64,000 bases of DNA from Basidiobolus meristosporus CBS 931.73 (GCA_002104905.1 MCFE01000073.1:62001-126000); one strand, 5' to 3'; shown: positions 1 through 11,341, counted from the first letter of the stretch. A program made the numbers and translations. The notes: generated by a model from the sequence alone, not told the origin.

Positions 1-599
1 AAGTTGAGGTGATAGAAGTATGTCAATGGCGGCAGGTGTGCATGTTTGTAGAGGTTAGTAAGCAGGAGGCCATAGTTTTTTTTTATTCAAACTATATGTG
101 GAATACCCAAGGTAGTAGTGGGTAAGCAAATAAAGAGGGGTGATTCTACAGTGGAATATATGAATTGCACAAGGGGAGGTAGAAAAAGTAAATACCATTT
201 GGTAAGTTGGTACAGTAGCATTATACAGAACCAGTGGTGGCTATTATACTGCCAATATAATGCCATCAAAGTCTTGCTGCGAGGCTGTCAAAATACCATC
301 AAGTTTCTTGTCATATAAGACAATTGTATGTCCTGGCCAATTGGATTGAGGTAAAATAGTAATAGATTGCTGAAAGACCACAACAATACTATGAAATATT
401 ATCACAGCACCAATAAGATATTGTCAAGTTTTATCCCTTTATTTGGTTCTAAAACTAGTGAAACACCATTATGATCCCATCATAAGATTGTTAGGAGGGT
501 GACTAATTATAAGCTGCTGTTATTGTGATGATCACTTTATGGGATCTTGATGGCTGATCTGGGTTGGATCCCCCTGCAGGACCAAATTATTTTTCATTG
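1..599 (+). repeat. Unidentified coding repeat R1, segment Y (copy A)
   Basis: This stretch aligns by eye with 17308-17365 and then with 25786-26325, the two halves of a second copy split by gypsy element G2. Here the sequence runs uninterrupted across the insertion point (near base 55-58), so it acts as an empty-site control. One reading frame is partly conserved between the copies, including the words KVEVIEV and SNYMWNT, but it is broken by stops in both. That suggests a decayed protein-coding mobile element, not a non-coding satellite. I do not recognise the protein family. The left edge is cut by the window. Confidence 0.6.
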
Positions 600-887
600 G
601 GAATGCTGAGCATGTAGATCTATGCTGCTACTGCATCCATTTGCTACACCATCTTACTTGGTGTGTTGAGAATGTTGGACCTTGCTTCACCTTTTTGAAG
701 TTTCTCATGGAGTGGATGTGTGGGGAGATGGGAAGACAAGTCAAGTTGCAGGTACTATCATATCTTAATCTCATCAAAAATATTACCTTCAAGTCTGTCT
801 TGATGTGATGAGTTGGCACATGGAGGACAGCCAGGAAGATTTAGAAAATACTGAGGACAGATGTGCACATAGAGATACCAAAGCAGG
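600..887 (+). repeat. Unidentified coding repeat R1, segment X (copy A)
   Basis: This is homologous to about 16640-16910 of the other R1 copy (shared strings include 'gtggggagatgggaagaca' and 'catggaggacagccagga'). The frame beginning WGDGKT is open in the 16.76 kb copy and has one stop here. Here X follows segment Y, whereas at 16-17 kb X precedes Y, so the two copies differ in order. Its right end abuts a copia-1 fragment. Function is unknown. Confidence 0.55.
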
Positions 888-1115
888 CTGATTTTTCACC
901 AATTGCCTCATATTCTGTTCTCCAATGTGTTCTAGCCTCCTATGTCATGTCTTTCTGCTTGATTCATGGACTTGAGTAGTGTGGAATTACTCAAGTACAA
1001 TAATCTTGCATTGTAACTTGTGTATATTGTGATATCTAGTTCTAGGAGTTATTTTTTGTCCATTTTTGCTCAATATTGAACAGCTCAGCTTAGTAAACAA
1101 GCGTCTGTCCTTGTC
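888..1115 (-). pseudogene. Copia-1 (C1) integrase-region fragment
   Basis: On the minus strand this matches the GAG-pre-integrase / integrase N-terminal part of copia-1 at about 32215-32430 (for example 'cttgcattgtaactt' and 'cagctcagcttagtaaa'), with stops and small indels. It is a short relic of a Ty1/copia insertion with no LTR attached. Confidence 0.7.
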
Positions 1116-1734
1116 CAGAGTCTCTGTGTAATCCTCTGATGGGAACAATACCTCTTAGCTACAGAACTATAACCTTGATGCAGTCTTTTGACCGGATGAT
1201 TAGAGTTATTTAGCATAGGAAATACACTCAATATAATCCAGGTAGAAATGTGTTTGGAAGGACACTTGAGTAACTTCAAATCTAGTGAAATACAGCCCTT
1301 GTGTTTGTAGTATTGTATATCAGTATGAATATTGACTGGAGGCTGTGAGAAATACTTTGAGTAGTAGAAACTCTAAAATATCTTAGGTCAGATGATAGTT
1401 TCCCCGCAGATTGCATTCATAATTCATCCAGCAATTGATACAGTTTGCTTTACAGGTTGGACAGTGGTCTAGGCCCAGTTACCAGTGTCACTGTTCTCAG
1501 ATTTCTTTGTGGTATTGTAGGATTGGTGGCTACTTCAGATTGATGCAAGTTAGTGGCTGGCAGGACTTACTGGCAGAGTACTTGATCATTGAGAATCTAT
1601 CAAGTGCAATGGTAATGGCATTGTCATACATAATTTCAAAGAAGCCCTTACTTCTAAGATGTTTTTAATGATTTTTATTAAATAAATTGGAAATGTTTGC
1701 ACTTGATGTACACTATGTGTGGTGCTTCATAGCT
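1116..1734. other. No recognisable gene
   Basis: AT-rich, CpG-poor sequence between repeat relics. Short reading frames occur, but none shows a family signature or a second copy in this window. It is probably decayed transposon DNA. Confidence 0.4.
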
Positions 1735-2330
1735 TTATAATTTTTTTTGGACTGCACAAGCTACTTTAAATGGGGTACTACTGGAAGATATCTGCAGTGT
1801 GAACATTCTTTTCCTCTCAGAGGGTGGATTCCTGCCTAGTTGGACACCTGGCACTAGCAGTTTTTCTGATGTAAGTACAATACAACTGCTCACATACAAT
1901 GGTATTAGGACAGTCTCTGGGTCATGTGTTGTAAGCCACACAACAGCTGTCTGTTTGTACTAGGTAAAGGGTAGGTTGCACCCCAGAAAGATTTTGGCAA
2001 AAAGAAGCAGTAAATCATCAAAGCCCCCATTTGTAATATAGGTGAGAGTATGCCACCGCTCTAGCCACAATACTGCATCATTCACTAGTAGATGAATTAC
2101 TGGCCACATATGACTCAATAAAGTGTCTGTGTCAATTTTTCCATTGGTGGTGTCCCATTGTATATTGAGGATTTGCCAGGCTCATGCTGGGGACTGTTGT
2201 GAGGTAAGATTGGCTCACAATCCACCAGTGATCCTTCTTCTGCAGAGCTATCACTTTGCATGCCATATTTAGAAAACTGAGGTGAGCCTAAAGGTGTCAC
2301 AAGCTCACCTGACACAGGTAGTGCTAGGTG
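1735..2330 (-). repeat. Unidentified coding repeat R2, copy 1
   Basis: Two minus-strand reading frames (about 2315-2115 and 1941-1735) have clear counterparts on the plus strand at 7290-7475 and 7615-7800. Shared protein words include TPLGSP, GSL, and the pair HDPE / YDPE followed by a run ending just before QK or QSNK. Conservation at protein level with many DNA differences means R2 once encoded a protein. No domain is recognised, and both copies carry stops. Confidence 0.55.
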
Positions 2331-2459
2331 ACAGGTACAGGTAGGTGCCCTTATAGAAGTATCAAGTGGTCAGCAAGATAATATTAGTACAGTAGTGACT
2401 GATATATTTGTCAAATATGACGTGTGAGGCAAGATATTGTCCATAATCCCTGAGATACT

Positions 2460-3100
2460 TAATGCAACAATCAGGTGCAATGGACCACATAAATCAGGAA
2501 ATAGTCAAGAGACAGGATGAAAGGATTATATCTGTAGAGCAATCAATATACAAGGTAGTGAGTGCAGTATCTCTGCTGCAAAGCAGGAACTCAAGTACCT
2601 CAATGTCTCAGCAAAGAACAGGGCCATTGCCAATGTTACAGTAGTAGAGCACTGTAAAGTCTTTGAAGCATATTCAAAGTGTTTATCAAAAAAGTCACTA
2701 ACAAATCTATTACAGCATAAGAGGGAGTTAGTTGTATTTATACCAAAGCCTAAAGATCAGAATACACTGAAGATCAATGAAGCTGTGGAGAACATTGACC
2801 AAGATTAGCGTAATTGCTAAAAGGCTGTAAGAAGTCTAGCATGCTATTACCTTGAGTCCAGCACACCATAGAAATATCAGGAACTTAAGGCCAAGCAGAA
2901 TGTGTAGGACCCATTCTATGAGCATTACCCTGGATTCAAATTTTATCAACATACTTTGTGCTATTATTAATATGCTAGGAAAGTAACTCAAGAATAGCAG
3001 AAGCTATGAAAGAAGAAGGGTGCTGTGGCTAGTAACCAGCTGCTTCCTTAAGAGCCTGTCAAAAGGTGGGATAAAAGCTCCAAGAAGCAGTAGAGAAACA
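2460..3100 (+). repeat. Unidentified coding repeat R3, copy 1
   Basis: A decayed plus-strand frame contains VFIPK.K.Q.TLKI and, further on, a block resembling SRNY..R..VP.LRA...LKSL. Both occur intact on the minus strand at 10823-10587. The upstream frame at 2462-2644 (a coiled-coil-like, polar stretch) may belong to the same protein. Stops interrupt the frame several times. No known family is recognised; recurrence with flanking transposons suggests a mobile-element protein. Confidence 0.5.
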
Positions 3101-3139
3101 TAAAATAGGAAAAATTGCTGTTAAGGGACTTGCAGGCAC

Positions 3140-3470
3140 TCACAGATGCACCAAAAAAGCCACCAAGAATGCTATTGACTATGACTCAGCTATGTTTGGA
3201 GCTAGAGAGCCTGCAGTGACTGATCAGAGAAGCTACAACCACTTTGAAAGAAGACAATCAGAAGCAGTGCCAGTGGAAATAGATGCTTTGCCAAAGAATC
3301 TCACCTCAGAGGAATATAAGCAGAAAGGAACTTGCTTCCACTGCCATCATCATGGGTACATCTCACAATATTGGCCTCATAGAAGAAATAGACTACAGTC
3401 AGCAAGAGCTTTTGGCCATACTGAAGCCCAAGAACAAAGTAATCAAATATCTCATTTTGCTCATTGAGCA
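3140..3470 (+). pseudogene. Ty3/gypsy gag fragment with zinc knuckle remnant (G4)
   Basis: The frame from 3192 aligns with the nucleocapsid part of gypsy elements G1 and G3 (MFGAG.P.., RRQSEAVP.EIDA, K.LTSEE.K.KG.CF.CH). The CX2CX4HX4C knuckle has lost its last cysteine, which is tryptophan here. It is a divergent, 5'- and 3'-truncated gypsy relic, older than G1-G3. Confidence 0.75.
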
Positions 3471-3965
3471 GGTATGTCCCTGATCCAATCAATTGGACAA
3501 GGTGTCATAGCTAGCATGCAACCATTTGGGTAGGTGCAAAACAGATCAAATGGCTGCACTGGTGTTACAGATGACATATACTTATGCAGGGCACTTATTA
3601 ATAGGGGTTCTGTCTCAAATGTGAGACAACCTTGATATTACTAGTATCAAAAACTTAGTGATCACTGACATGAAATGGCTTGATTTAGATTGCAAAAAAA
3701 TGTGTTATTTGGATCATGACAAATAAGAGCAATTCAATGCAATACATCATCTTCTCCTAAGTATTTTTCTCACAGGGATTACTACTGAAGCATTTGGTAG
3801 TGATTCACTATGCACTCCTAAACTACTTCCTTGTTGACTATCATCTTGGCTACTTTGGTATTTGTAGTCAGTATTTTGCCTCCTAGTTGATGAGTGCAAT
3901 GCTGCAGCTTAGTTGCTCTTGATTGCTCTGGATGAGACTACTGAACCAGCCTGCAGTGCTACATG
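3471..3965. other. No recognisable gene
   Basis: AT-rich sequence with no long frame, no second copy in this window and no recognisable structural signal. Confidence 0.4.
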
Positions 3966-4850
3966 CTAATGTGTTCTTTTACATGCCAAAGGCTCTGGTG
4001 CTGGAGGCACTTCATATGGGTCATCATCACTCAGTTCACCAGAAGTAACTTGCTGATGGTCAGGAGTAACAGCACATGCAGGTGTAACTTGATATGTTGG
4101 CATGACCCTTGGCTGAGTTTGAAGTGATGCTGCATGCTGATGCAACTTAGCCTGCTCCAATGGACTTGTGTCTAAATGAGCAGTTTGGTGAGTTTGGGTG
4201 GTTTTGCTCTGAAGTGCATGTGTTGACCTGATGTGGGACATTCTTGTGAAGGGCATTGATGTAGTTTGGACTAATGAGCACCAGCATGCTGGCACAATCT
4301 GGTCTCTGTTGCTTGCGATCTGTATTCTTCCCCTTGAAATTCACCTTCTAATTCCTCAAGGTATTCATTTACCATCTGTCTGATACTCCAGAACTGTTGC
4401 CTGGATGATTCCTATGTATATTGCCCTTGGTAGCCACTTAGCTCTACTAATATATCATGTAGTACATTAGTCATTTGAGGCAAAAACGTATTAAAAATCT
4501 CTTTGGTTCCCAAAGTTCAGTGACAAACAGATGCATTCAGCCTGTACTGAGCAAACTGTGTGCAAAATTGTTCTTTTGTGGCTTCTTCATCAAATCCCCT
4601 CACTCTCAGCTCATTCTTGATTCCAATATTTGTCTTGTTATAAATCTTCTTACATACATATGCTGGCATATTTATGCAGAGCTCATGCTGCAGCTCTCTA
4701 CTCAGATTCTTCAATCTCTGTCATCTCTCTGAAGTATCTAGTTCTGCTAGATTAATAAGTAGTGTCCAAATATCTGTACAAGGGCTCATCAGAGACAATT
4801 GGGCCATACTAAAATCATTTGGCAAGAACTCAAACAGATCCAACATCAAC
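3966..4850 (-). pseudogene. Unidentified decayed protein gene next to a transposase
   Basis: Minus-strand frames at about 4714-4517, 4344-4147 and 4295-3966 read as one broken protein. The N-terminal part looks helical and charged (RELQHELCINMPAYVCKK, then RVRGFDEEATKEQF). The C-terminal part is Gln/His/Pro rich and ends in an acidic DDDPYEVPPAPE stretch. It lies divergently beside the DDE transposase at 5073-6163. Harbinger elements commonly carry a second, DNA-binding protein, which would fit the position, but no Myb or SANT motif is visible. A retroelement gag is an alternative. Confidence 0.35.
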
Positions 4851-5072
4851 TATCCAAGTCTGAACCACACTTGTGAGCTGGTGGATGGATTTTGTCTGGG
4901 TTGTACTAAAATGAGTTGAGACTTGGTATAGGGACCATAGTGATGGACTTGGATACTTATACAGTAGTGTACTGGCATAAGCCTGGCCATATATGAAATA
5001 AATATGAAAACAAATGTGATAATTGGACTTTCCATATATTATGCACGATGCATCTTGAATTGCATTAACATG

Positions 5073-6163
5073 GATCAGATCACATCAATTGCAGATTTCC
5101 TATTTGATTATAGACTTGCAAGGCAAGCATTGACAGAAATATCAAGTCATTCTTTGAGGACAATTCTTGCAACTTAACAATGGGATACATGGCAATTAAT
5201 GGAGATTTCATCATAAAGAATGGAAAATCAAATAAATAAAGCTGATTGTGCCAAATTGATTTGTATCACCTCAGCCCAGTCACCTTCTGATTATAATATG
5301 ACTTACTCATCTGAATGGTCTTTTCTCATCCATCCTGTCACTACCACTAGACTTCCTTTTGACACATTAGGGGAGATCTATACCAAGTGCTGTGGACCAT
5401 CTACCCCAATCTACTCAAGGAGATCCCTTGTTAAGCTTCTCTACTATTACAGGAACTATTGCTCTACAAGGCTTCATCCCCCCATCCATGGCAACCAAAG
5501 TCCTAGAAGCTTTCATTCACAGCTGAGAGCAATGGAGAGCCACCTTGCAGAGGGTATGAATGACTTAGAGCAAGCTTGAAATACTAGGTTCAGAAACCCC
5601 AATAGACTTCCATATCCCATAGTGTTCAGCAACAGGTTCCATATCAAGAGTATTTTGGACACCATCCCGGTTAAGATTAACAGGACTTCTAGAGGGCAGA
5701 TGCACTTTTATTCTGGCAAGTACAAGGCACACTGTGTGAAGTTTCAAGCACTGTCTGACATTGGGGGTACCGTCATCTGGTTTAGTGGGCCATTTGCCAG
5801 AAGCAGGTACAACAAAGCATTCTGGTTAGAGAATCTTCCAGAGTTCAGTAGAGGGGAGAAATGAATGGCAGACTTACCTTTATAGGAGAGGATTGTCAGA
5901 GATTAGGTTGTGATACAGCTTATAGGAAGCTAAGGAATGGTGTGCTTAGCAGGAAGCAGAAGCACTACAATGAGAGATTTAATCATTTCAGAGTGAGGGT
6001 AGCGCATACACTTGGATATCTGAAGAGATTCAGCATATTGGCAGGTAAATACAGAGGAAACTCAAATATAGGAGAAAGCAGCAGAATAGGTAAAATAGTT
6101 TACATAATCATTAATGTACAGTATATTCATATAAGAAGAAATTCACGGAGAGAAATGTGTTAA
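5073..6163 (+). pseudogene. Decayed DDE transposase, PIF/Harbinger-like (DDE_Tnp_4 type)
   Basis: Frames from about 5073 (MDQITSIADFLFDYRLARQ), 5220-5579, 5580-5864 and 5861-6163 together read as one transposase, broken by stops near 5156 and 5577 and a frame change near 5860. The catalytic part shows the family layout: ILDTIPVKI (first Asp), then FYSGKYKAHCVKFQ, then GGTVIWFSGP, and a C-terminal NERFNHFRVRVAHTLGYLKRFSIL matching the N..R..VE...G.LK.RF.IL pattern. The usual second Asp, in the SGP...S..D segment, reads Asn (RSRYNKAFW), so the protein would be inactive even if the frame were repaired. A terminal-repeat-like end lies at 6287-6363. Known for the family: cut-and-paste DNA transposition. 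Confidence 0.72.
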
Positions 6164-6286
6164 GAGCATTATCAAGAGTAAATATAGCACAAAAAACACT
6201 ATTCTGAGCAACATAAGTAAGATTGAGTAAGATTACCAGTAAATATATTCTACCACTGGAACTGTGGTAGAAATTATAGTTCCAGA

Positions 6287-6363
6287 TAATGCCATAGAGT
6301 GCTGGATCAATCTGGCACTATAAACAGGCTGGCACTATGTGGCACTATTCAACAGAACAAGTC
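6287..6363. mobile_element. One end of the palindromic miniature transposon family
   Basis: The end 'ggcactattcaacagaacaa' then 'gtc' (finishing at 6363) matches the right terminus of the 726-bp element at 42868-43593 with one or two differences, and several internal 'tggcacta' strings are shared. Only this end is seen. It sits 124 bp past the last transposase frame, consistent with an autonomous relative of the miniature element or with an unrelated truncated copy. Confidence 0.6.
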
Positions 6364-7269
6364 TATTGTATCTGCTCATCATGTTACTAGACTATTTGCT
6401 GATATCTCCAGGCCATTGCATTTATTCAATTAGTCACTGCACCTTATTGCCCTGTTAATATTTTGGTATGAGTTAATAACATATATGCTAGTATGGGTGG
6501 CAATGATGTTATGACAGCCACTAGCAGGACTTCAGCCAAAGGTACTGTGATTGCTACATTCTCATCTGCCTGAGCATGATCATGAGCCTGCAACTGTGCA
6601 GAGACTTCTATTTGCCTACTTGAATAAGAGCCTAGGAAGTCTGGAGTATTACCTTCATTGGGCATGCTGTCAACATGCCTTTTTTAGAATGTAGCCTGGC
6701 TTGTTACACTGAATGTCAAAGCAAGCTGTTATTGTACCGTTCTTTGGCTGCTGTTATCCATGTTGCTTGGCTAGGAGCAAGATGTATTTGCTTTGTTTTT
6801 TGGTGGCATATTTATAGTAATAGTCAAATCAAAGGGGAAATAGTGATATATTTACACATATATGTGTTGCCACAGCTTGATACACAATACTCTCTATGGC
6901 AGGTCTTTTTTGACTCTTGCATTCATGTGGGTGCAATGTCCCAAATGCAAGACTATCTTAAGCTCACATGAGTATTGATATAAAGTAAAATAACGATGTT
7001 ACATTGTTGAGTGTCAAACTGTTTGCCCCATGGAGATGACTACTTTGATTCAATGCTGTAAGTGAAGAGAAAAGAGACCATGTGACTATTGTAACAAGCC
7101 ACTCAGACATGAAGTACACAGACAGCATAGGAAATATTACAATGGTCATGAACAGTGTTTTGCCACACAAGTTATGCTTGACCATTCATCAGTTGCTACT
7201 GTACCAACAATAACTGGCTGGCCATTTGGTATTTCTATGATGGCACCTAGCTGTATTGTTGCCTTACAC
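6364..7269. other. No recognisable gene
   Basis: Two short frames (6665-6444 minus and 6675-6971 plus) are open, but neither resembles a known family nor recurs in this window. The stretch is AT-rich and likely decayed repeat DNA. Confidence 0.4.
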
Positions 7270-7800
7270 AAGCTGAGCCAGGTGACTTTGTGACACCTCT
7301 AGGCTCACCTCAGCCTTCTGAATATGGCACAAAGTGTAATAGTTCTCAGGAAGCAGGCTCACTGGTGAGTTGTGAGCTTATCTTCCCTAGCAACTGCACC
7401 TGGTATGAGCCTGGCAATATCCCAATTTGCAATGAGGCACCACTGATTGAAAATAATGCCAAGAATACTTTGTAGAGCCAAATATGCCCAGTAATCCACC
7501 TATGGTTGAATCATGTGTTATTGTGGCTAGATAAATGGTGTGATTTACAAATATCAGTAAGGGGTCATTCTGTGATGTAACCTGCCATGTACATAATACA
7601 AATGGACTACTGTCATGCACCTGGCAATATATGACCCAGAGATATTCCTAATACAACCGTGTGTTATCAGTTGCATGGCATTTACATCAGGAAATGCCAC
7701 AATTGCAAGGTGTCTCACCTGTCAGGAATCCACTACTATAGGAGGATTGCATTGTTTACACTTCAGATATATTTCAGTAATATCCCATCTTAAGAGGCCC
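7270..7800 (+). repeat. Unidentified coding repeat R2, copy 2
   Basis: Plus-strand partner of the minus-strand R2 copy at 1735-2330. TPLGSPQPSEYG here pairs with TPLGSPQFSKYG there, and a downstream Cys-containing stretch (CHNCKVSHL in one frame) pairs with LLVPG.QL. It is interrupted by stops and at least two frame changes. Function is unknown. Confidence 0.55.
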
Positions 7801-8269
7801 ATGCAGTCCAACAAGTATAGTGAAGCTATAAAGTACTGCACTCAGCATCAATCAAGTGGAAATATTTCTGATATAGATGATAACAAACATTGCCAACAGC
7901 TAAGAAGCCAGGGTTACCTTGAAGGTATATATGACCACACCTTTGCCTTTGCATTTGATGGATTTACATTAAACAAATACTCTACCAGTTAATCCTGCTG
8001 GCCATTGATTCTCATCAACCCAAATCTGACAGCAATCAAATGATATCAGAGCAGAGATCTGGTGCTAGTCTCACAGGGTTTGGGGCCTAAGTTACTGTCT
8101 AACCTGGGCAGCTAGTAGTATCCATTGCTGGATGCATCTTGTATGCTTTCCAGCAGGACACTACCAAAGGTGTCATACATAGTGCATATTGTTGTCTGCA
8201 TTGGAGATACCCTAGCCATCAGCAAGATAGCTGGGTTTTCAGGGCACAATGAACGGCATTGCTGTTAAA
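7801..8269. other. No recognisable gene
   Basis: Continues from R2 without an obvious boundary. No second copy or domain is visible. Confidence 0.35.
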
Positions 8270-8880
8270 TATGTAAGACCCTGGGGATTTACACCATTAT
8301 CCACACAAACTACTATTTTATGTATACCATACTAACAACTGCATCTCCCCACAGAAGGATTATACATTAGTCAGCATGCAATTGCAGCAAAGTAGGCAAG
8401 CTATAAATCATTAGCTAGAATATGTAATTAATTGGAAACTGCGGATAATTCTAATGCAAAGTGTCTGTTGGAGCAAATGCTTTTTGCTAGGAGTATTGCA
8501 TTAGCTTTGCCACAATATACCTGTACTAATGACAAAGGTGATCAAGAAGCATTTCAAGCTGAATGCACCCTTTGAGATACCTGAGAAATTTGAAATAATT
8601 GGCAAGTTATTGCAGAGTACCCACTACTCAAAGTACTAGTTATATGCTACAATCAATATTCAAATGCAAGGACTGGATGAACTCTACATGAATACAGGAA
8701 TACTCTACCAAGGTATGCCAGAATTCACTTGGCCACATGCCAACTTCTACACTGTTCAATACAGAGCTCACTCAAACAAAAGCCAGAATGCACTTATAGG
8801 GGGGACAAGAATCCAGCAGGGAGCATGAATTTACTGGTTAAATGCCAAGAAGTTCTTTGCAGATATTTGGGATCACTCTA
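8270..8880 (+). repeat. Unidentified coding repeat R1, segment Z (copy C)
   Basis: Homologous to 16024-16455 and 17029-17200. The shared protein frame includes HFKLN.PF.IP.KFE.IGK and, further on, LYQG.P.F.W..ANF followed by a GTRIQ.G..IYWLN.KK motif. This copy lacks the roughly 570 bp (about 16460-17025) present in the other, so one carries an insertion or this one a deletion. Stops break the frame. Family unknown. Confidence 0.55.
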
Positions 8881-9480
8881 TAGCAGTTTCACAGTTAGTA
8901 TGTAATTATTGGTAAAAGTGCTAATTTGATCTTGACTCCAGCAAGATAATAATAGGAGCATGAATCTGAAAGAAAATGGGAAATATAGGGCTGCAGATTA
9001 TTCATACTGTGACTAAGACTAGTTCATAACTGTAAAGTAAATTTTCAGCTGTGGAATGATACCAAATAGCTCAATGTTTCCGCACACCCTCTTGACAGAA
9101 TGATTTCTTAGTGCTAATTTCTCTCTGATATTCTCAAATTGTGGCCTAGCTATTAGTTTGTCGATATGTCTGGCACCACTTTGTCAGCTGGGCAGTAAGA
9201 CAACTCTGCTAAGATATTTTCCACTGCTTCTCCCACCAAGTGGTGTTGTATATCTATGTGCTTGGTTCTAGCATAATTAGTAGGATTTCCAGCTAATCAA
9301 ATATAGCCTTAATTATCCTTGTAAATACATATTGGTCACTAGAATTAAAACCTAAGTCTCAGAGTAATTTTTGTAAACATAGAGCCTTCAGATGAGATAT
9401 TGAACTATTTGGCATCACCTAGCAGCTAAAACCTTACTTAACAATTCTGTAGTAGTCTTTTCACTGTTGGACCAATATTT
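8881..9480 (-). pseudogene. Copia-1 3' end relic (LTR plus RNase H tail) and an opposed LTR piece
   Basis: About 8887-9095 resembles the inner half of the copia-1 LTR on the minus strand ('gtgctaatttgatc', 'gactaagact'). About 9096-9394 matches the RNase H carboxy end and polypurine-tract region. From about 9395 the sequence flips to a plus-strand LTR start ('gaactatttggcatca'). It is heavily mutated, hence old. Confidence 0.65.
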
Positions 9481-9561
9481 AGCTATTGCCTCTTTTTCAC
9501 ACTCCTAACTTCCCCACTCAACTGTTTCACTTACTTTTCACATGTACAAATTGATTTAGTT

Positions 9562-10970
9562 TCATTGAAACTTCAGTTGTATCTCAGTTGCCAACTGGAT
9601 TGACCTATACAAGTCACTATACCCCACACTAACATTGAGCCCTACCCCACACTCAACAAGTAACTCCATTAAAGTCCACCACTCAATAAGTGTTTCTGCT
9701 GCAATGATCTGTTTTGATGACTTTGGCAGGAAACCAAAAGCTTTGTGCCACTGTTCATTCACTGGTTCCCACACATCCTGGTTTTCAGCTGACACTGCAA
9801 GGTCTAGCACCTCTTCTGCCAATCTTTGCAATAAATCCTTGCAAAATCCAAGTGGATTTTCTTGAGCACTGCTCTTGAAGAAGTGCTGTAACGTCTTGGT
9901 GTGCCTATTAAAGTACCAAAATTTCACTGCAAGCATTGTGAAAGTCTTTCAAGTTTTTGATGTTTTAGCCTTGTTTGTTGGTGGGATCTCTACTTTGTCA
10001 ATAATGGTGGATGTGGAGGCTGTGGTTGACAAATTGACTTTCTCTGCAAACTCATCTACCTTACTGGAGTATAGCTCCACTGCCTGCGCATCCAATTCTT
10101 GTGAAAGCAGCTGTTTTCTTGTTAGTAATTCTTCTGTGCTACCATGTGCTCAATCTGTTCTGCACTGGTGGAATTAAGCAAGAACTGCATTGTTTTTGCT
10201 GGCTTTCCTGTCTCAGGCTTAGGTTGACATTTTCCCCCTCACCTTTTTCTTTATCACAGCCAAGTCTCTCACTGCTACTTTGTCTGAGTGCTACATGTAA
10301 TGGGCTATATTTTCCCCCTAATAAATTCTGCTCTGACTCATCTGTTTTGGCCTGTATTTCCCTTGCTGGCAATCTACTGGCACCCTGGCATCTCATTACT
10401 GCTAGTTTTAAGCTCTCAGCCATAGTTATAACAGGCTCTGGAGAAAGCTGCTGGTTTTTTTCACTGCCAGGTCCTTCATTACTACTTTGACTGAGTGCCT
10501 ATTCAGTAGTACTATGCTTTTTCCTTGTTAAGTGTTGGCTGGTGCATCCATGTCTGCCTGTTTGTCCCTTGTTGGCACTCTTCCAGCTATCTGACATCTC
10601 TTTGATGCTTGTTTGGAGCTTTTGGCCCTGCTTGCAACAGGCTCTTCAGGAAGCCATTGGCTCTTAGCTGCGGCACCCTTGTTCTTTGCCTTTGATAGTT
10701 TCTGCTATTCTTAAAGTAACTTCTGACAGCTTCTTGAATATTAGTCCACTCTTCATCATTGCACTCAATGACTTCATGGATCTTCAATGTCTTTTGATTT
10801 TTAGCCTTTGGTATAAACACCATATTGTCTCCCTCCCATACTGTGATAGGTTTTCCAGTGGGCTCTATTTTTGGGCAATGTTTTGCATTTCAAAGACTGT
10901 ACAGTGTTCCTCTGATGTTACATTGGGAAATGGCTCAATTCTTGGCTGTGACATTGAGTTACTTCTTTGC
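9562..10970 (-). repeat. Unidentified coding repeat R3, copy 2
   Basis: Minus-strand frames at 10823-10587, 10423-10139 and 9936-9562 read as a broken protein in N-to-C order. The first part (VFIPKAKNQKTLKIHEV...) has a second copy at 2730-3095. The last part is a helical stretch (LAEEVLDLAVSAENQDVWEPVNEQWHKAF in pieces) with no family I recognise. The plus-strand frames over this region are antisense shadows. It directly abuts the left LTR of G1. Confidence 0.5.
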
Positions 10971-10973
10971 AGT

Positions 10974-11341
10974 TATTACAAGTCTTGGTATAAGAGTTGT
11001 AGAGGAACAGGGAGTTTAGCTAGTATTGCGTTCACTAAAACTTGACCTGATTTTTATTGAGGTTGCAGCAGCTCCTTATATACATTTTGCCAGATCAATT
11101 GCTGACTAATTGTATTTCCTAATGTAGGCTGTGGCTGATGACTCATTTGATTGCATCATCATCACCCAATAAGATCCTACCTAATATATCTATTTCTTTC
11201 TGATAAGGATCTGCTGATTCATTTGCTGACTAATGCTGCTGATTTAATAGATAATACTGCTATACGGATAACCTAAACATATAACTAATTGATATGTCTA
11301 AAAATTGAGCAAACTTGAACATTCAAGCGGCAGATCATAAT
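10974..11341 (-). repeat. G1 3' LTR
   Basis: 368 bp, matching the 5' LTR at 15505-15869. Read on the minus strand it starts TATTATGATCTGCCGC and ends near CTTGTAATA. The polypurine tract adjoins its inner side. Confidence 0.85.

Noticed and set aside
10101-10490. Plus-strand frame with hydrophobic, secretion-like segments
   Set aside because: It is antisense to the R3 coding frame, which is conserved in a second copy; the hydrophobicity is a mirror of a polar coding strand.
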